This document shows, piece by piece, positions 1 through 8,119 of a DNA stretch of 46,235 nucleotides. The DNA is taken from assembly GCA_039030715.1 (NCBI GenBank), contig JBCCDU010000030.1, positions 1 to 46,235 on the forward strand, in the 5' to 3' direction. The stretch comes from Thermohalobaculum sp039030715. Lineage in GTDB: Bacteria; Pseudomonadota; Alphaproteobacteria; Rhodobacterales; Rhodobacteraceae. The notes beneath the pieces are model-generated. The model saw only the letters and a program-made list of their open reading frames with translations, was not told where the DNA came from and made no database searches. The position numbers and the translations under genes are program-made. How positions within the stretch are numbered: position 1 is the stretch's first letter; every line of letters starts with the position of its first letter.

Positions 1-23
1 CACCCGCCGCCCCACCTCCCGTG

Positions 24-92
24 TGTGGCCCCGCCTTTGCCCGGGCACCACTCCTCCCCCCCCCCGCCATGTGGCCCCGTAAAAGGCCCGGG
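24..92. repeat. Imperfect GC-rich direct repeat at left edge
   Basis: Two related units, at 24-46 and 70-92, each carry TGTGGCCCCG followed by a five-base spacer (CCTTT or TAAAA) and a CCCGGG core. A run of ten C residues lies between them at 56-65. The block sits just downstream of the minus-strand acyl-CoA dehydrogenase, so it could fold in that gene's 3' untranslated region, but there is no clear terminator with a U tract. No function is assigned. Confidence 0.35.
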
Positions 93-121
93 ACAGCACA
101 GTGCTTCGGAGGATGGCTGAG

Positions 122-1276
122 CTACAGCGACCGCGAGGCCAGTTCCTTCATGATCTCGTTGGTGCCGCCATAGATCCGCTGCACCCGCGCATCCACGAAC
201 AGTTGGGCGATGGGATATTCCATCATATAGCCATAGCCCCCGAAAAGCTGCAGACATTCATCGATGATCTTGCCTTGCGCCTCGGTCACCCAGTATTTCG
301 CCATCGCGGCGCGATCGACGCCGAGTTCACCCTTCAGATGCGCCATCATGCAGGCATCGACGAAGCTGCGTGCGGCGAGGGCGTGAGCGCGGCATTCGAC
401 CAGTTTGAAGCGGGTGTTCTGGAACTGGATGATCGGCTGGCCGAAGGCTTCACGCTCCTTGCAGTACGCGATGGTATCCTCGACCGCGCGCTCGATTGCG
501 CCAATGGCATTGAGCGCGATGATCAGCCGTTCCTGCGGAAGCTCGTTCATCATCTGGGCGAAGCCCTGCCCCTCGGCCTGACCCAGCAGGTTTTCCGCCG
601 GGATCAGGCAATCCTCGAAGAACAGCTCCGATGTGTCCTGCGCCTTCAGCCCCACTTTGTCCAGATTGCGCCCGCGGCGAAAGCCGTTCAGCCCATGGGT
701 CTCGACCACCAGAAGCGAGATGCCCCGCGCGCCCTCTGCCCGGTCGGTCTTGCAGGCGACGATGATCAGATCCGCGTTCTGACCGTTGGTGATGAACGTT
801 TTGGAGCCATTCAGCCGATAGAAATCGCCCTCGCGCACGGCATTCGTGCGGATCGATTGCAGGTCGGAGCCCGTGCCGGGTTCGGTCATCGCCAGCGCGC
901 CGACCAGTTCCCCGGTCGCCATCTTCGGCAGCCAGCGATGCTTCTGCTCGTCGCTGCCGTGGGTCAGGATATAGGGCGCGACGATCCCGGAATGCATCGA
1001 GCCGCCAAAGCCCGCCACATTCATCCGGGTGGTTTCGATGGCAACCACCGCTTCATGGCCGAAATCGCCGCCCAGACCACCATATTCGTCCGGTATCGCG
1101 GCGCAGAGCAGCCCGGCCTCGCCCGCCTCGTTCCAGGTCTCGCGCGGCATCATATGCGCGTCGAGGAATTCCTGCTGCCGCGGCACCCAGCGATCCTCGA
1201 TAAAGCGCGTCACGCTGTCGGCGTAAATGCGGTGCTCTTCCGCCATCCAAGGACAGTCAAAGTTGGCGATCGGCAT
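122..1276 (-). CDS. Acyl-CoA dehydrogenase
   Basis: This 384-residue FAD enzyme should oxidise an acyl-CoA to the trans-2-enoyl-CoA and pass electrons to ETF. It has the usual family length. The flavin/substrate motif AMTEPGTGSD is near residue 130, the R-x-x-FG-type segment EREAFGQPI is near 270, and QLFGGYGYMMEYP lies near the C terminus. RIYGGTNEIMKE carries the probable catalytic glutamate. The reading frame is open upstream to 1576, but the start at 1276 is preferred because AGGAGA precedes it and MPIANFDCPW is a normal family N terminus. It is divergent from the RTX gene and has no operon partner in the window. The family assignment is firm. Substrate (short, branched or long chain) cannot be read from the sequence. 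Confidence 0.93.
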   Translation of the reverse strand: MPIANFDCPWMAEEHRIYADSVTRFIEDRWVPRQQEFLDAHMMPRETWNEAGEAGLLCAAIPDEYGGLGGDFGHEAVVAIETTRMNVAGFGGSMHSGIVAPYILTHGSDEQKHRWLPKMATGELVGALAMTEPGTGSDLQSIRTNAVREGDFYRLNGSKTFITNGQNADLIIVACKTDRAEGARGISLLVVETHGLNGFRRGRNLDKVGLKAQDTSELFFEDCLIPAENLLGQAEGQGFAQMMNELPQERLIIALNAIGAIERAVEDTIAYCKEREAFGQPIIQFQNTRFKLVECRAHALAARSFVDACMMAHLKGELGVDRAAMAKYWVTEAQGKIIDECLQLFGGYGYMMEYPIAQLFVDARVQRIYGGTNEIMKELASRSL

Positions 1277-1380
1277 GGGGTCTCCTTGATGCTGAACTGT
1301 GCGCCCGATGAGCGCCATGATCCCCCGTAAAGAGGCCTTATTGATATCAAAAAATCGCCATTTCGTCTCATTATGTGAAA

Positions 1381-1426
1381 TTAATCCCAAATCCATACAG
1401 TCTTGGAAAGAGTTTGGGTTGATTAA
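1381..1426. promoter_or_regulatory. Imperfect inverted repeat between divergent genes
   Basis: TTAATCCCAAA at 1381-1391 faces TTTGGGTTGATTAA at 1413-1426; the arms match except for three extra bases in the right arm. It lies in the 299-base region between the acyl-CoA dehydrogenase start and the RTX gene start, the most AT-rich part of that gap. It could be an operator for either gene. This is inference only. Confidence 0.3.
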
Positions 1427-1575
1427 ACTTGAGTGGATGTGTCTAACCGAGCCAACCGGGGAGGCGTTCGAAGATTCTCGCATAGCGAGCATAAGGCACA
1501 TCTCTCTACTCGAGAAAATAACCGGCCGGGGCCTCGGGCATCCGGGCCGAGAGTGCGTATACGGAGACCGAGGCA

Positions 1576-4500
1576 ATGGCGACTGTGACGGGGACGACAG
1601 GGCGGGACACTCTCGTTGGGACTGGTGACGACGATCTGATCGATGGCCTCTCGGGCGACGATCTGATCCAGGGTCTCGATGGCGATGATATCATCGATGG
1701 CGGCATCGGCGCCGACAGCATCGAAGGCGGTGCGGGCAACGATACGATCAACGACACAGGCGCCCCGGCCCCCGGACAGTTCATCATAACGGGCTTCGAG
1801 CTCAGCAATTTTACATTCACCACGGCGGATGGCGACCCGGATGCGATTGTCGCATCGGGCAACATCAACACCGGCAATATCGACCTGGAAGTGGGTGGCG
1901 GAATCACCATGGCCGCCGGGGGCGATGTCACGGTTGTCGTCGCCGATGACGACGATCTGTTCGAAGACGGTTTTCTGGAAGACGGTGCGGCGGGCTCGTT
2001 CACGACCGTCGCCGAGACAGTCGAGATCAATGGCGAGACCTTCGTACCCGGTCAGATTGTCGAGGCCGAGGTTCAGATCGAAGCCGATGACCAGAACGGT
2101 GTGCCGATCATCTTTACGGTGGTCACCATCGCGCCCGTAGGCGACACGACCGACAATACCGGCCTGCCGGTTTTCATCATTTCCGACCGGCCGTTCGATG
2201 CAGCGGACACCTTCACGATCACTGGTTTCGCCGATGGCAGCGAACTGCCCTATGAATCGATCTTCACGCTGGGCGACACGATCGATGGCGGCGAGGGCGA
2301 TGACAGCATCAATGCCGGGCTGGAGGATGACTCCGTCACCGGCGGTGCGGACGACGACCGGATCGCAGGCAACGAAGGCGCTGACACGCTGGATGGCGGT
2401 ACTGGCACCGATACGGCGGATTATTCGACCTCGGCGGACGCGGTTACCGTCGACCTGGGCGCGGGAACAGGGACCGGCGGCGATGCGGAGGGCGACACGC
2501 TCTCGAATTTCGAGGATCTGCTCGGCTCGGCCAACGACGACAGCCTGACCGGTGACGGTGGCGCGAACTCGATCGGCGGCGGTGCGGGCGCGGACACCAT
2601 CGCGGGCGCTGCGGGAGACGACACGCTGAACGGCGGTGCGGGCGATGACAGCCTGGCGGGCGGAGACGACGCCGACACGGTCATCCTGGAAGACGGCTTC
2701 GGCAACGACTCGATCGCTGGCGGCGAAGCAGGCACGGACAGCGATGCGCTGGATGCAAGCGCGCTGAGCGGCGGCGTCACGGTCGATCTGACCGGCGACG
2801 AAGCAGGCACATTGACCGATGGCGGCAACACCGCAACCTTTGCCGAGGTCGAAGAATTTATCCTGACCGATCAGGATGATGTGTTCGACGGCCAGGATGC
2901 AGCCTCCAGCGTGACGGTGGATGCAGGCGCGGGCGACGACAGCGTGATCGGCAGTTCGGGCGACGACGTGCTCGATGGCGGTGCGGGAACCGACCTGGCC
3001 GATTACTCGGATGCGACGGGGCCCGTCACGGTCGACCTCGCAAACGAAACCGCGACGGGGGCCGAGGGCAGCGACACCCTCACCAATTTCGAGAATATCG
3101 CCGGTGGCTCGGCGGCTGACAGCCTGACCGGCGATGGTGGCGACAACGTGATCGACGGCGGTGCGGGCGATGACGTCATCGATGGCGGCGCAGGCTCGGA
3201 CTCGGTCACCGCGGGCGCGGGCGACGATACGGTGGCCGCAAGTGCCGGCGACGACAGCCTGGATGGCGGCAGCGGCGGCATCGACACCTACGATGCCTCG
3301 GATGCGACCAGTCCGGTCATCGTCAATCTGTCGGATCAGACCGCGACCGGCGCAGATATCGGCGAAGACATTGTCGCGAACTTCGAGAACGCAACCGGGG
3401 GCAGCGGTGACGATGACATCACCGGCACCGGCAGCGCGAACACGCTGGATGGCGGCGCGGGCGACGACACGCTCGACGCAGGTGCCGGAGATGACTCGGT
3501 CCTGGGCGGCGCGGGTGCCGACAGCATCATCGCAGCCGAAGGTGCCGACAGCGTCGATGCGGGCACGGGCGACGACACTGTCTCCGGTGGTCTGGGCGAT
3601 GACAACCTGGATGGCGGCGCGGGTATCGATACGGCGGATTACTCCGGTGCAACTGGCCCTGTCACCGTGGACCTGTCGAACGAAACCGCGACCGGCGCGG
3701 ACGGCAACGACACGCTGACCAACTTTGAAAACGTCACCGGCTCGACCAATGACGACAGCATCACCGGCGATGGCGGTGCAAACGTCATCGCGGCTGGCGG
3801 CGGTGATGACAGCGTCGATGCAGGTGCGGGAGACGACACGGTCGATGCCGGCACGGGCGACGATACCGTGGCAGCCGGGGCTGGAGACGACAGCCTGGAT
3901 GGCGGTGTAGGGATCGATACCCTGGATCTGGCCGACAACACCACCGATGCCACGGTCGATCTGGCCGGGGGCACCGCGTCCTCGACCGAAACCGGCGACG
4001 ACGACATCGCCAATTTCGAGAATGTCGAGACGGGCTCTGGCGATGACAGCGTAACGGGTTCGGCTGCGCCCAACACGATCTCGACCGGCTCCGGCGACGA
4101 TGAGGTGGATGCGGGCGCAGGTGCGGACAGCGTAGATGCCGGCGCAGGCGACGATACCGTCGCGGGCGGCGCGGGTGACGACAATCTGGACGGTGGCGCG
4201 GGCACCGATACTGCCGACTACTCCGGCGCCTCAGGCCCGGTCACGGTGGATCTGTCCAACGACACGGCAACCGGCGCGGACGGCAACGACACGCTGACAA
4301 ACTTCGAGAATGTCACCGGCTCGGACAACGATGACAGCATCACCGGCGACGGTGGCGCGAATGTTATTGCGGCAGGCGACGGCGATGACCAGGTCGATGC
4401 AGGCGCGGGCGATGACAGCGTCGATGCGGGCGACGGCGACGATACGGTCACAGGCGGCCTCGGCGACGACGATCTGGACGGTGGGGCCGGGATCGACACT

Positions 4501-6606
4501 GCCGACTACTCCGACGCCTCGGGTCCGGTCACCGTAGATCTGTCGAACGAGACGGCGACCGGTGCCGATGGCAATGACACTCTGACGAATTTCGAGAATG
4601 TCACCGGGTCGGACAACGATGACAGCATCACTGGCGACGGTGGCGCGAACGTCATCGCGGCAGGCGACGGCGACGACAGCGTCGATGCCGGTGCTGGCGA
4701 CGATACGGTCGACGCAGGTGCTGGCGACGACACTGTTGCCGCTGGCGCGGGCGATGACAGCCTCGACGGCGGGCCGGGCACAGACACGCTCGACCTCGGC
4801 GACAACACCACGGACGCGGTGGTCGATCTGGCGGGCGGCACAGCTTCCTCGGCCGAAACCGGCGACGACGACATCGCCAATTTTGAAGGTGTCGAAACCG
4901 GCTCTGGCGACGACACCGTCACCGGCAATGCCGATGACAACACGATCTCCACCAATGACGGCGACGATTTGGTCGATGCAGGCGCGGGCGATGACACCGT
5001 CGACGCGGGCGATGGCGACGACACGGTTTCCGGCGGCGCGGGCGACGACAGCCTCGATGGCGGTGACGGTGTCGACACGCTGGACCTGACCGAAAACACC
5101 GGCCCGACCGTTGTCGATCTCGAAGGCGGTACAGCATCCGGCCCGGAATCGGGCGACGACGACATCGCCAATTTCGAAGGCGTAGAGACTGGCGATGGCG
5201 ATGACAGTGTTACCGGTAATTCGGATGACAACACGATCATCACCAACGATGGCGACGACGTGGTCGATGCGGGTGCAGGAGATGACACGGTCGATGCAGG
5301 CGACGGCGACGACACTGTTGCAGGCGGCGCCGGAGATGACAGCCTGGACGGCGGTGACGGCATCGATACGGCCGATTACTCCGACGCACCGGGTCCGGTC
5401 ACGGTCGATCTGTCGAGCCAGACAGCGACTGGCGCGGATGGCGACGACATTCTTGAAAACTTCGAGAACATCACCGGCGGCACCGATGACGATACGCTGA
5501 CCGGCGATGGCGGCAACAACACCATCGACGGGGGTGGCGGAGACGACACCCTGGATGGTGGCGACGGCGACGACGTTCTGATCACCGATGGCGGCGACAC
5601 TCTGATCGGCGGCGACGGCGAAGATGTGGCCGATTTCAGCGGCGATCCCGCAGGTTCGGATATCGAGATCACCATCGATCCCGCGAGCCTGGATGGCACC
5701 GATGCGGATGGCGGCACGCTTTCGGGCATCGAGACGCTGATCGCCGACGAGCAGGACGGTGACGACCCGGATGCGATCGACAACGATGTCCTGACGCTAT
5801 CCGGCCCCGTGGATCCCGCCGATATCAGCGATATCGATGACACCGCGACCGGAACGTTCACCCCGGCGGATGGCAGTGACCCGATCACGTTCGGCGGCTC
5901 CGGCGAGCCGACCCTGTCGGACTTGTTGGGCTCGGGCCCGGGAGGCGGTGCGCCCAACGGCGACTTCGCGATCACCGGCGGGGATACCGATGGTTCGGTC
6001 GGTGCGCTCAGCTTCCAGAATTTCGAGACGCTGAACTTCTCGACGATCTGCTTCACGCGCGGGACGATGATTGCCACAGTGAACGGGGACGTTGCGGTCG
6101 AGGATCTGGCCGAGGGTGATCTGGTTCTGACCCGCGATCAAGGCGCGCAGCCGCTGCGTTGGTCTGGTGCGCGCACTGTGCCCGCCACGGGCCGGATGAC
6201 ACCGGTCATGATCAAGGCCGGGGCGCTGGGCAATGCGGCGGACCTGATGGTCTCGCCTCAGCACCGGATGCTGATCACCGATTGGCGCGCGGATCTGATG
6301 TTCGGCGCCTCGGAAGTGCTGATCGCCGCCAAGGATCTGGTCAATGGCGACACTATCTTCGAGGCCGAGGGAGGTGAGGTCGAATACTGGCACATCCTGT
6401 TCGACACCCACCAGATCGTTATGGCGAACGGTGCCCCTTCGGAAAGCTTCCATCCCGGCGAGATGGCGCTGAGCGTGCTGGAAGAAGCCGCCCGCGAGGA
6501 GGTGCTGGAACTCTTCCCGGAGCTGCGTACCGACGCCGCCAACGGATATGGCAAGGCCGCACGGCCCAGCCTGAAAGCCTGGGAGGCACGGTCGCTGCGG
6601 CGCTGA
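1576..6606 (+). CDS. Giant RTX-type calcium-binding protein with C-terminal Hint domain
   Basis: A 1676-residue, strongly acidic, Asp/Gly-rich protein expected to be secreted and to fold in calcium. It starts with RTX nonapeptides (GDDLIDGLSGDD, residues about 17-55), followed by a beta-rich non-RTX segment (about 60-225). Several dozen GGxGxDxx-type repeats then run to about residue 1340. The C terminus is a Hint_2-type domain: CFTRGTMI begins at Cys1492, followed by VEDLAEGDLVLTRDQG and SPQHRM. Cys1492 is the only cysteine I find. Family knowledge says RTX proteins leave by type I secretion, but no ABC exporter or membrane-fusion gene is in the window. The ATG at 1576 follows a GGAG. A strong terminator follows the gene. 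Function (adhesin, S-layer, enzyme scaffold) is unknown. Confidence 0.9.
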   Translation: MATVTGTTGRDTLVGTGDDDLIDGLSGDDLIQGLDGDDIIDGGIGADSIEGGAGNDTINDTGAPAPGQFIITGFELSNFTFTTADGDPDAIVASGNINTGNIDLEVGGGITMAAGGDVTVVVADDDDLFEDGFLEDGAAGSFTTVAETVEINGETFVPGQIVEAEVQIEADDQNGVPIIFTVVTIAPVGDTTDNTGLPVFIISDRPFDAADTFTITGFADGSELPYESIFTLGDTIDGGEGDDSINAGLEDDSVTGGADDDRIAGNEGADTLDGGTGTDTADYSTSADAVTVDLGAGTGTGGDAEGDTLSNFEDLLGSANDDSLTGDGGANSIGGGAGADTIAGAAGDDTLNGGAGDDSLAGGDDADTVILEDGFGNDSIAGGEAGTDSDALDASALSGGVTVDLTGDEAGTLTDGGNTATFAEVEEFILTDQDDVFDGQDAASSVTVDAGAGDDSVIGSSGDDVLDGGAGTDLADYSDATGPVTVDLANETATGAEGSDTLTNFENIAGGSAADSLTGDGGDNVIDGGAGDDVIDGGAGSDSVTAGAGDDTVAASAGDDSLDGGSGGIDTYDASDATSPVIVNLSDQTATGADIGEDIVANFENATGGSGDDDITGTGSANTLDGGAGDDTLDAGAGDDSVLGGAGADSIIAAEGADSVDAGTGDDTVSGGLGDDNLDGGAGIDTADYSGATGPVTVDLSNETATGADGNDTLTNFENVTGSTNDDSITGDGGANVIAAGGGDDSVDAGAGDDTVDAGTGDDTVAAGAGDDSLDGGVGIDTLDLADNTTDATVDLAGGTASSTETGDDDIANFENVETGSGDDSVTGSAAPNTISTGSGDDEVDAGAGADSVDAGAGDDTVAGGAGDDNLDGGAGTDTADYSGASGPVTVDLSNDTATGADGNDTLTNFENVTGSDNDDSITGDGGANVIAAGDGDDQVDAGAGDDSVDAGDGDDTVTGGLGDDDLDGGAGIDTADYSDASGPVTVDLSNETATGADGNDTLTNFENVTGSDNDDSITGDGGANVIAAGDGDDSVDAGAGDDTVDAGAGDDTVAAGAGDDSLDGGPGTDTLDLGDNTTDAVVDLAGGTASSAETGDDDIANFEGVETGSGDDTVTGNADDNTISTNDGDDLVDAGAGDDTVDAGDGDDTVSGGAGDDSLDGGDGVDTLDLTENTGPTVVDLEGGTASGPESGDDDIANFEGVETGDGDDSVTGNSDDNTIITNDGDDVVDAGAGDDTVDAGDGDDTVAGGAGDDSLDGGDGIDTADYSDAPGPVTVDLSSQTATGADGDDILENFENITGGTDDDTLTGDGGNNTIDGGGGDDTLDGGDGDDVLITDGGDTLIGGDGEDVADFSGDPAGSDIEITIDPASLDGTDADGGTLSGIETLIADEQDGDDPDAIDNDVLTLSGPVDPADISDIDDTATGTFTPADGSDPITFGGSGEPTLSDLLGSGPGGGAPNGDFAITGGDTDGSVGALSFQNFETLNFSTICFTRGTMIATVNGDVAVEDLAEGDLVLTRDQGAQPLRWSGARTVPATGRMTPVMIKAGALGNAADLMVSPQHRMLITDWRADLMFGASEVLIAAKDLVNGDTIFEAEGGEVEYWHILFDTHQIVMANGAPSESFHPGEMALSVLEEAAREEVLELFPELRTDAANGYGKAARPSLKAWEARSLRR
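2998..5490 (+). repeat. 96/97-residue super-repeats inside the RTX gene
   Basis: Anchor codons of the T-(A/L)-D-(Y/L) element occur at 2998, 3289, 3634, 3922, 4213, 4501, 4789, 5080 and 5371. Spacing is 288 or 291 bases except for one 345-base step. Each unit is one linker plus RTX nonapeptides. Two linker classes alternate: type A (ADYS...GPVTVDLSNETATGADG...NFENVTGS) and type B (LDL...VDLAGGTASS.ETGDDDIANFE). From 3634 the order is A B A A B B A. The regular period implies growth by unit duplication. Confidence 0.85.
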
Positions 6607-6630
6607 GCCCTTATAACGAGGCAGATATAG

Positions 6631-6662
6631 AAAGGGCCGGATGCACGCGCACCGGCCCTTTT
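6631..6662. terminator. Bidirectional intrinsic terminator between RTX gene and ccr
   Basis: AAAGGGCCGG at 6631-6640 pairs with CCGGCCCTTT at 6652-6661 across an 11-base loop. The plus-strand arm ends in TTTT. On the minus strand the stem is followed by TTTCTATAT, so it can also stop transcription coming from ccr. It sits 24 bases after the RTX stop codon. Confidence 0.8.
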
Positions 6663-6762
6663 CAATTCACCTCGCCGCTTGTCAGGGTCCCTGACCTTAC
6701 ACCAGAGGTCCCGGGTCAAGCCAGGGACAGCAAAGCGCCTGGCGGATGAAACCGGCTTTCGG

Positions 6763-8019
6763 TCAGCTTTTACCCTGACCCGTCTCGGTCGCGTTTACCA
6801 GGCAGGCCATGTTGCCGTAGGGGTGCTTGTTTTCCTTCATCAACTGATGCGCATGCCCGATCTCGTCGAAGGCATAGGTGCCCGAGAGGCAGGGATCGAC
6901 CTTGCCCGCCATGACCAACTCGTTCACCGCCCTGGCCTGCTCGTCATTGGCGACATGGCTGCCTTGCAGACGTTTCTGCATCATCCAGTGATAACGCAGA
7001 TCAGCGGTGATGTTGTAACCGGTGGTTCCGGCGCAGATCACCACCATGCCGCCGGTATCGCAGACGAAACAGGAGGTTGGCAGGGTCGCCTCGCCCGGAT
7101 GCTCGAACACGATCTTGGGGTTCTGGCGCGTGCCCAGGATGTCCCAGATCGCCTTACCAAATCCCCGGGCGCCCTTCATCCAGTCGCCCCATTCCGGGCT
7201 GGTGGTGTCCGGCATCGTGCCCCAATGCGAGAAATCCTTGCGGTTGATCACCCCGACGGCGCCCTTGTCGAGGCAGAACTGCCGCTTCTCTTCGTCCGAG
7301 ATCACCGCAATGGCCTTGCCGCCAAGGGCGGCGACGATCTGCACGCCCATCGCCCCGAGTCCACCAGCAGCCCCCCAGACCAGCACGGCGTCGCCCTCCT
7401 CGACCGTGTGTGGCGCGAAGCCCATCAACTGGCGATAGGCGGTCGAGGCGCAGAGTACATAGCACCCCGCTTCCTCCCATGTCAGATGCTTGGGCTTGGG
7501 CAGGATCTGGTGCGATTGCACTTTGCAGAACTGGCAGTAGGAGCCGTAATTGGTCTGGTAGCCCCAGACCCGGGTCGAGGGCGCCAGCATCGGGTCCTTG
7601 CCGCTCAGCACCCAAGGGTCGTCGGGTTCCCACCAGCCGGAATGGACGACGACTTCGTCGCCGACTTTGCATTCGGTCACGTCCGAGCCCACGGCCCAGA
7701 CGATGCCGCTGGCGTCAGACCCGCCGGCGTGGAAATCCTCCGGCTCGCCCTTCTTCTGGCGATCCTTGATCACATCGACCGGATAGCCGAGCGCGGCCCA
7801 GACATTGTTGTAGTTGATGCCCGAAGCCATGACATAGACCAGCACGTCCTTGGGGCCGATCGCAGGCGTCGGGATCACCTCGCGCTGCCAGGCATCCTTC
7901 GGCTCGCCGAAGCGGTCTTGGCGCACGGTGAACGCGTGCATATTGGCGGGAACTTCGCCAAGCGGCGGCATCTCGCCGAGGTCATAGAGATCTTTGGGGG
8001 CAGCTTTCACCGAGGACAT
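6763..8019 (-). CDS. ccr: Crotonyl-CoA carboxylase/reductase
   Basis: A 418-residue medium-chain dehydrogenase/reductase that reductively carboxylates crotonyl-CoA to ethylmalonyl-CoA using NADPH and CO2, the hallmark step of the ethylmalonyl-CoA pathway for acetyl-CoA assimilation. Recognisable features are GINYNNVWAALG near residue 70, GGSDASGIVWAVG near 100, VHSGWWEPDDPW near 125, the nucleotide-binding segment VWGAAGGLGAMGVQ near 225, and RYHWMMQKRLQGSH near 360. The last contains the histidine region known to position substrate in this family. The start at 8019 has GGAG upstream. The gene is transcribed alone from its own promoter (8051-8078) and ends facing the RTX gene. No other gene of this pathway is present in the window. 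Confidence 0.95.
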   Translation of the reverse strand: MSSVKAAPKDLYDLGEMPPLGEVPANMHAFTVRQDRFGEPKDAWQREVIPTPAIGPKDVLVYVMASGINYNNVWAALGYPVDVIKDRQKKGEPEDFHAGGSDASGIVWAVGSDVTECKVGDEVVVHSGWWEPDDPWVLSGKDPMLAPSTRVWGYQTNYGSYCQFCKVQSHQILPKPKHLTWEEAGCYVLCASTAYRQLMGFAPHTVEEGDAVLVWGAAGGLGAMGVQIVAALGGKAIAVISDEEKRQFCLDKGAVGVINRKDFSHWGTMPDTTSPEWGDWMKGARGFGKAIWDILGTRQNPKIVFEHPGEATLPTSCFVCDTGGMVVICAGTTGYNITADLRYHWMMQKRLQGSHVANDEQARAVNELVMAGKVDPCLSGTYAFDEIGHAHQLMKENKHPYGNMACLVNATETGQGKS

Positions 8020-8050
8020 GTGGCGGACTCCTGTCAGGGGTTATGCTGCG

Positions 8051-8078
8051 GAATTAGCAAATGTCTGACATTTGTCAA
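8051..8078 (-). promoter_or_regulatory. ccr promoter with embedded palindromic operator
   Basis: Read on the minus strand, TTGACA (8078-8073) and TAATTC (8056-8051) are separated by 16 bases, a good sigma-70-type promoter ending about 30 bases before the ccr start codon. The perfect palindrome CAAATGTC-T-GACATTTG (8058-8074) fills the spacer and touches the -35 box, which is where a repressor would block RNA polymerase. Its GT-N3-AC core resembles sites bound by GntR/FadR-family regulators. That link is inference, and no such regulator is in the window. Confidence 0.65.
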
Positions 8079-8119
8079 GCGCCGGGTTAGACCCCAGGCC
8101 CAGACGGCATTCGGCGGAC

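Noticed and set aside
1277..1576. One hundred extra N-terminal codons for the acyl-CoA dehydrogenase
   Set aside because: The extension is unlike the family and would cover the whole divergent promoter region; a good AGGAGA site precedes the ATG at 1276.
2421..5363. Several long minus-strand open frames inside the RTX gene, rich in Ser and Pro
   Set aside because: They are antisense shadows of the Asp/Gly-rich RTX repeats: the repetitive GC-rich codons leave the opposite strand open. They have low-complexity composition and no ribosome-binding sites.
2998..5490. Regularly spaced repeats resembling an array such as CRISPR
   Set aside because: The repeats are in-frame coding modules of 288/291 bases with no short conserved repeat or unique spacers and no cas genes.
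6682..6694. Palindrome TCAGGG-T-CCCTGA downstream of the main RTX/ccr terminator
   Set aside because: It lies between two convergent 3' ends where an operator is unlikely, and the terminator at 6631-6662 already explains this gap. It may simply add to transcript ending.
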